Below are positions 60,262-64,000 of a stretch of 64,000 nt of DNA, piece by piece. How positions within the stretch are numbered: the first letter of the stretch is position 1; each line of letters begins with the position of its first letter. Source of the DNA: Neolewinella lacunae (GTDB lineage: Bacteria > Bacteroidota > Bacteroidia > Chitinophagales > Saprospiraceae); assembly GCF_014349155.1 (NCBI RefSeq), contig NZ_JACSIT010000040.1, positions 99,302-163,301 of the forward strand. The letters are read 5' to 3'. A model generated the notes under the pieces. The model had not been told where the DNA came from, made no database searches, and saw only the letters and a program-made list of their open reading frames with translations. Position numbers and translations under genes: made by a program.

Positions 60262-60963
60262 ATGTGGGATTACAATAAATGGCTACAATTTATAGGCGCT
60301 TTCACGACTATAGTCGCCTTACTGTTTGTGTTCAGCATTTTAGGCTTTATCGGCTATTGCCTAGCCGATAAAGATTTGGATGGATTTAAATCGGCTGAGG
60401 AATCAATTTTAAAAAGCATGAGCCAGATAATGGCAACACAAGACACCGTAAAGTACCCGCAGCTTAATCAACTTTACAATCTTACTACCAAGTTAGATAA
60501 CGACTACGTTACTACCATAGAGCAAAACTACCCCAGATTAGCTGGACTTACCCTGATTGGCCTATTAGCCGCTATCATCGCAGCTTTTTTAAATTTACTT
60601 GCCATCAATAGAGGCTGGCAAAACACCAATACGACGCTGAAAATATGCCTTGTAACCACCCTCTTTATTTTCATCATTACTCACTATTCACTTTCCGTTT
60701 TTGAATTACAAGAAAAGTGCGAAGCAGCATCAGTCAGCTACGATGTTTGCAAAAAGGCGAGGAAAGATATTTGTCAGTTCGTCCAAACAAATGGGAAAGA
60801 TTTTTATGCCGATAGTAGCAATATCAGTAAAGAATCTTTCATGGCAGATATCTACTACCGCTTACACTTAGCTGCTGAAGTTCGAATAATCCCCAACTCC
60901 AAGAATGTTCCAAATCCATTGGCAGTACAAAAACTACTCAATAGCCAAATGGAAAGACAGTAA
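60262..60963 (+). CDS. Hypothetical membrane protein
   Basis: A 233-residue protein with three hydrophobic segments (WLQFIGAFTTIVALLFVFSI, LAGLTLIGLLAAIIAAFLNL, ICLVTTLFIFIITHYSLSVF) and a soluble C-terminal ~95 residues containing four Cys (ELQEKCEAASVSYDVCKKAR, KDICQF). No known family. It lies 174 bp after the coiled-coil gene on the same strand and is AT-rich like it. A 14-bp stem terminator follows at 61073. Confidence 0.65.
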   Translation: MWDYNKWLQFIGAFTTIVALLFVFSILGFIGYCLADKDLDGFKSAEESILKSMSQIMATQDTVKYPQLNQLYNLTTKLDNDYVTTIEQNYPRLAGLTLIGLLAAIIAAFLNLLAINRGWQNTNTTLKICLVTTLFIFIITHYSLSVFELQEKCEAASVSYDVCKKARKDICQFVQTNGKDFYADSSNISKESFMADIYYRLHLAAEVRIIPNSKNVPNPLAVQKLLNSQMERQ

Positions 60964-61072
60964 CAGAACCCAAGAAATCCCCTTGCTTTCAAATAAATTC
61001 ATAAGGCAACCCACCCTGCAACTTCCCCCCATCCACAGCAAGCCTAATCTAGCGTTGCATCCCCTCAAAACA

Positions 61073-61108
61073 AAGTAGGCGAACCCCAACACCAGGGTTC
61101 GCCTACTT
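61073..61108. terminator. Bidirectional terminator
   Basis: A 14-bp perfect stem (AAGTAGGCGAACCC with GGGTTCGCCTACTT) closes on an 8-nt loop. It lies between the membrane protein gene and the convergent ATP-grasp gene and has A-rich and T-rich flanks. Confidence 0.88.
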
Positions 61109-61167
61109 CATTCATTTGGAATATAGCAAAGGGATAATTTGCTCGCGAAGTAGCACAATCAGCATCC

Positions 61168-62130
61168 CTACCGCCCAAAACTATACCCCCCATTCACCGA
61201 CTCCGAAATGAATTTACCCCAGGTGAGGTTCATCTTGCCCGGTTCGGCGGCCTGGGCGCGCTCGATGGCGTACTTGGCGGCGTGCTCAATGACCCAGTCG
61301 AAGTTTTCGGGGCCGACGCTGAATTTATCGGCATCGGGGGCGGGATTGCAGAAGTCAATCGCCAGGGGGATGCCGTCGCGAACGGCGAATTCTACGGTGT
61401 TGAAGTCGTAGCCCAGCCACTCGTTGAGTTGAATGACGTAGTCGTGCATGGTCTGCATCAGCTCGTCGCTCACGTCGTGGTGGCAGTTGTAGCGGTCCAG
61501 GAACTCGTTGCGGGGCTCGTAGTGCATGATTTTGACGTACTTCCGGCCAATGCAGTAGCAGCGGAAGTAGCTGGTGAAGTCGATGTTTTCCTGCAGCATC
61601 ATCACCAACTGCCCGGTTTCGGCGTGGGCTTTCCAGAGGTCTTCGGGGCTGCGGAGTTTGTAGACGGATTTCCAACCGCCGCCGTCGTGGGGCTTCATGT
61701 AGGCGGGCCAGCCGACGTAGTTGAAGATCGACTGCCAATCCAGGGGATGCACCAGGTTGGAGAAGCTCTCGTCGGACGTATCCGTAGGTTTCTCGTAGCT
61801 GGGCAGCAGGACGGTTTTGGGGACGGGGACGCCGGCCGGACCTACGGCCAGCACGTTGTTGAAGAACTTCTCATCGGCACTCCACCAGAAAGGGTTGTTG
61901 ATGACGGCCGTGCCCGTGGCGGCGGCGTTCTTCAGCATAGCCCGGTAGAAGGGCACGTCCTGGCTGATCCGGTCGATGATGACGGAGTATCCCGGGTTGA
62001 GGCCCTGGCCCACTTTATCGAGCTGAACGGGTTCGGCGCGGATGCCGTCGACGTTCATATCGTTGATGCGCTGGATGACGGCGGGCGGAAATGAACGCTC
62101 ACGGCCGTAGAGGATTCCGATTTTCTTCAT
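61168..62130 (-). CDS. ATP-grasp family enzyme
   Basis: A 320-residue protein of the RimK/glutathione-synthetase ATP-grasp fold: an N-terminal Rossmann-like part (KKIGILYGRERSFPPAVIQR), NPFWWSADEKFFNNVLAVGP, GWPAYMKPHDGGGWKSVYKL (ATP-lysine region), a metal/ATP segment (NTVEFAVRDGIPLAIDFCNP) and a C-terminal helix pair. Such enzymes ligate a carboxylate to an amine or thiol with ATP; the substrate is unknown. GC-rich, unlike the genes to its left, so it marks a return to the core genome. Confidence 0.88.
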   Translation of the reverse strand: MKKIGILYGRERSFPPAVIQRINDMNVDGIRAEPVQLDKVGQGLNPGYSVIIDRISQDVPFYRAMLKNAAATGTAVINNPFWWSADEKFFNNVLAVGPAGVPVPKTVLLPSYEKPTDTSDESFSNLVHPLDWQSIFNYVGWPAYMKPHDGGGWKSVYKLRSPEDLWKAHAETGQLVMMLQENIDFTSYFRCYCIGRKYVKIMHYEPRNEFLDRYNCHHDVSDELMQTMHDYVIQLNEWLGYDFNTVEFAVRDGIPLAIDFCNPAPDADKFSVGPENFDWVIEHAAKYAIERAQAAEPGKMNLTWGKFISESVNGGYSFGR

Positions 62131-62531
62131 GAAGCTGGGTATTTTTTACCCGCACAAAGTAAGAAAATAGTTGAGAGTTAATGCTCTCCCTTGATTTTCT
62201 TATCTACACTGTAGACTTTCAAAAAGTGGTTGGTAGGGACTATGAATTACTGTCATTACAGAGTGACCATTGGATCCATCACTCGTTAACGGATGCTTCT
62301 TTTGTTTCAGGGGTTGATTATCAGTTATTTGCGAATCCCTCTCCCTCAGTCCCTCTCCAACGGAGAGGGATGACCTGTGAGCTGTGGCTCTAATGTCTTG
62401 AGGAGTTGATTTTCAAAAATTTATGTTTTGCCTCGGTTCGTAGGAGTGGTAACCTCCTATTTCGCTCTGGGTACTTGAAATATTCCCTCAAACAAGAAAA
62501 AGACGAGAGAGGGTCATCCCTCTCCCATGGA
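62131..62531. repeat. Repeat-rich interval left of the IS element
   Basis: Holds a CCCTCTCCCT/GGAGAGGGAT palindrome at 62336-62374, the same family as 24866-24911. An inverted, diverged third copy of the 104-bp repeat of 26157-26486 lies at 62406-62494 (CTCTGGGTACTTGAAATATT segment). No gene is supported. The IS end lies directly after a further GGGTCATCCCTCTCCC piece, so the IS appears to sit at the edge of this repeat. Confidence 0.7.
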
Positions 62532-62553
62532 GCTACTCTCCCTACACAAGTTT
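62532..62553 (+). repeat. Left terminal inverted repeat of the IS
   Basis: Twenty-two bases, exact reverse complement of 63979-64000. Confidence 0.95.
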
Positions 62554-62595
62554 ATTCGTTAAAACATCGCATATTTACCTCATGGAGATTCGTTT

Positions 62596-62602
62596 AAAAA
62601 AA
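62596..62602 (+). other. A7 tract, candidate -1 frameshift site of the transposase
   Basis: ATG 62582 opens a frame (M-E-I-R-L-K-K) that meets a run of seven A and would soon stop. A -1 shift at A-AAA-AAA joins it to the transposase frame (R-F-D-K-I-S-S ...), which has no ATG, GTG or TTG between its upstream stop at 62560 and 62701. Confidence 0.6.
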
Positions 62603-62700
62603 GATTTGACAAGATCAGCTCGCTGATCCGTCTGAGCCTGACATGCGTTGTAAACCGCTTCGGCTCGAACAAGGCCGAGCAAGTAGCCACAGAACGGTTT

Positions 62701-63957
62701 ATGAACAATGAAAATGTCACGCTGGAAGACTTGGGAGAGTTACTCTCAGCACCTTGTCACTTGCAAGACTTGGATCATGTCGTGTTGGTTCAAGACACCA
62801 CGCAGTACAACTTCGAGGCACACCGAGGGCGGTTTTCGGCGGATGATGCCGATATTGGCGTTCTGGGGGATAACCGTTCGCTGGGTCTGTTCGTGCATCC
62901 GACCTTGGGCTTCGATGAGGCAACGGGGATTCCGTTTGGGATTACCGACTTAGCAATCTACCAGTTGCCAGAGGATCGGGAACTGAAAGCAAACAGGGGT
63001 TATACCAAGCAGCCCATCACCGAAAAGCATTCTTACCGTTGGATCAAGTCAATAGAGGATAGTGTGGCCAAGATGCCAAAGGTGAAAAACTTTACAGCCA
63101 TTGCTGACCGGGAAGCCGATATGTATGAGCTCTTCGCCCACCCCTTTGATAGCCGGGTTAAGTTGTTGATCAGAAGTGCACAAAACCGTAAATTAGCCAA
63201 TGGACAGTTGCTTCATGCCTATCTGGACGACCAGCCCTGGCAAGGGGAGTACGAGTTGGAAATCAAGGGCAATAAAAAACGGTGCGACCGCACCGCCCAG
63301 ATGACCATCAGGTGGTCAACTGTAGAAGTTGTTTGTCCTTCTAGTTTACATCGGCTGAAAAAAGATCATCCAGCTACAATTTCCATACAGGCCATAGAAG
63401 TCAAAGAGATAGAAGCGGGGGAAAGGGCCGAAGGGGAAGAACCTCTCCACTGGTATCTGTACACTACTCATGAGGTAACAAACTTGGTGCAGGCACTTCA
63501 AGCTGTCGAGTGGTACGTCAAGCGTTGGTGGATAGAGGACTTCTTTCGCCTCACTAAAAGTCAGGGGTTCGAGCTGGAGAAAAGTCAATTTAGTAGTGGA
63601 ATGGCACTCAAACGACTAATCTACTTGGTTTACGGGGAGGCAATCAAGGTGCTGGCGTTGCGACAAGGTCGAACACTAACCGTTTCAGATAGTGCCAGGC
63701 TCGTCTTTGATAATGTAGAACTCCTCTTGCTAAAAGCATTGCTCCCTAAACTGGAAGGACGTACGGCTAGCCAGGCCAACCAGAACCCTACCAATAGTAT
63801 TGCTTGGGCTGTATGGATTATCGCCCGACTAGGAGGCTGGACACCAAGAAACATCAACGTGAGACCCCCAGGCGTGATCACATTGCTTAGCGGGCTAAAG
63901 ATTTTCAAGCAACGACTCGAAGGGTTTAAATTGATCTACAGTCAAATATCACCCTAA
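62701..63957 (+). CDS. IS4-family DDE transposase
   Basis: The 418-residue frame has the IS4 catalytic pattern: D32 (VLVQDTTQYNF), D136 (FTAIADREADMY) and E279 inside an exact Y-2-R-3-E-6-K signature (Y272, R275, E279, K286; WYVKRWWIEDFFRLTK). It catalyses cut-and-paste transposition. The true N-terminus is probably longer: sequence upstream of 62701 in the same frame reads RFDKISSLIRLSLTCVVNRF and GSNKAEQVATERF, like the N-terminal DNA-binding region of relatives, but it has no start codon; ATG 62582 reaches it only through a -1 shift at the A7 tract. So the element may use programmed frameshifting or be mutated by one base. Confidence 0.93.
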   Translation: MNNENVTLEDLGELLSAPCHLQDLDHVVLVQDTTQYNFEAHRGRFSADDADIGVLGDNRSLGLFVHPTLGFDEATGIPFGITDLAIYQLPEDRELKANRGYTKQPITEKHSYRWIKSIEDSVAKMPKVKNFTAIADREADMYELFAHPFDSRVKLLIRSAQNRKLANGQLLHAYLDDQPWQGEYELEIKGNKKRCDRTAQMTIRWSTVEVVCPSSLHRLKKDHPATISIQAIEVKEIEAGERAEGEEPLHWYLYTTHEVTNLVQALQAVEWYVKRWWIEDFFRLTKSQGFELEKSQFSSGMALKRLIYLVYGEAIKVLALRQGRTLTVSDSARLVFDNVELLLLKALLPKLEGRTASQANQNPTNSIAWAVWIIARLGGWTPRNINVRPPGVITLLSGLKIFKQRLEGFKLIYSQISP

Positions 63958-63978
63958 TTTCTAATGATTTTTGCCCCA

Positions 63979-64000
63979 AAACTTGTGTAGGGAGAGTAGC
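63979..64000 (-). repeat. Right terminal inverted repeat of the IS
   Basis: Exact reverse complement of 62532-62553; ends at the window border. Confidence 0.95.

Larger units (their letters stand above)
62532..64000 (+). mobile_element. IS4-family insertion sequence, nearly complete
   Basis: A perfect 22-bp inverted repeat pair (left arm starting GCTACTCTCCCTACACAAG at 62532; right arm ending GGAGAGTAGC at 64000) encloses about 1.47 kb and one transposase gene. The base before the left arm (A) would need a T just outside the window to lengthen the repeat. The target duplication cannot be checked because the right flank is outside. Confidence 0.92.

Overview
The window reads as a chromosome segment of a GC-rich, marine-type Bacteroidota, most likely of the Saprospiria/Lewinella kind. 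The pointers are two very long secreted proteins with type B C-terminal sorting domains of the type IX secretion system, a SusC-like TonB-receptor relative, AUG-poor and Shine-Dalgarno-poor starts, and promoters carrying the Bacteroidota -7 element TAnnTTTG. I saw no rRNA, no convincing tRNA and no CRISPR array.

Layout. 1-7330 is a minus-strand run: GNAT, nitroreductase, a Pycsar-type membrane effector with a dead HD domain, an SdiA-regulated-like protein and a giant metallophosphoesterase/beta-barrel lipoprotein. 7365-7833 holds intergenic repeats. 7884-17883 holds ordinary genes: a DEAD-box helicase, an outer-membrane receptor, a secreted papain-like protein, tyrS, an ABC permease and truB. 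18103-28353 is a sulfur gene block: a Crp/Fnr regulator, SulP, two persulfide dioxygenase-rhodanese fusions, two YeeE/YedE-type sulfur transporters, a porin, a rhodanese and a carbonic anhydrase. 28355-30961 is repeats, a lipoprotein and gene debris. 30962-37487 is a visibly AT-rich island: a J-domain/glycine-zipper membrane protein, a MazG-like pyrophosphohydrolase overlapping a GIY-YIG/DUF2075/S24 fusion, and a TPR-HExxH protein. 37750-44502 encodes a 2250-residue adhesin with recent 423-bp internal duplications. 44811-49356 returns to sulfide: sulfide:quinone oxidoreductase, a DUF983 protein and cytochrome bd oxidase. 49408-60963 holds a second sorting-domain protein, a sigma-like factor/membrane protein/CHAT-lipoprotein cluster, and an AT-rich block with an L,D-transpeptidase-like protein. 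61168-62130 is an ATP-grasp enzyme, and an IS4-type element with 22-bp terminal inverted repeats fills the right end.

How the genes work together. The strongest system-level signal is a sulfide-oxidation regulon. Four intergenic sites (before SulP, before each persulfide dioxygenase-rhodanese gene, and between sqr and the DUF983 gene) carry a TGTGA-N6-TCACA-like palindrome exactly 22 nt upstream of a nAnnTTTG promoter element. The local Crp/Fnr protein keeps the R-E-x-x-x-R recognition-helix residues that read TGTGA and has a C82/C88/C89 cysteine cluster. A model is that sulfide is oxidised by SQR to persulfide, persulfide dioxygenase-rhodanese proteins turn this into sulfite/thiosulfate, YeeE-type and SulP transporters move sulfur compounds, and sulfide-tolerant cytochrome bd takes the electrons.

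Several dispersed non-coding repeat families run through the window: an 18-bp NotI-containing GC motif, hairpin-T7-GAACCACTAAG units whose stems vary but stay paired, and a 104-bp AT-rich repeat. The best candidates for undescribed biology are the sulfur regulon, the AT-rich island 30962-37487, the degenerate HD-PycTM protein, and the CHAT cluster.
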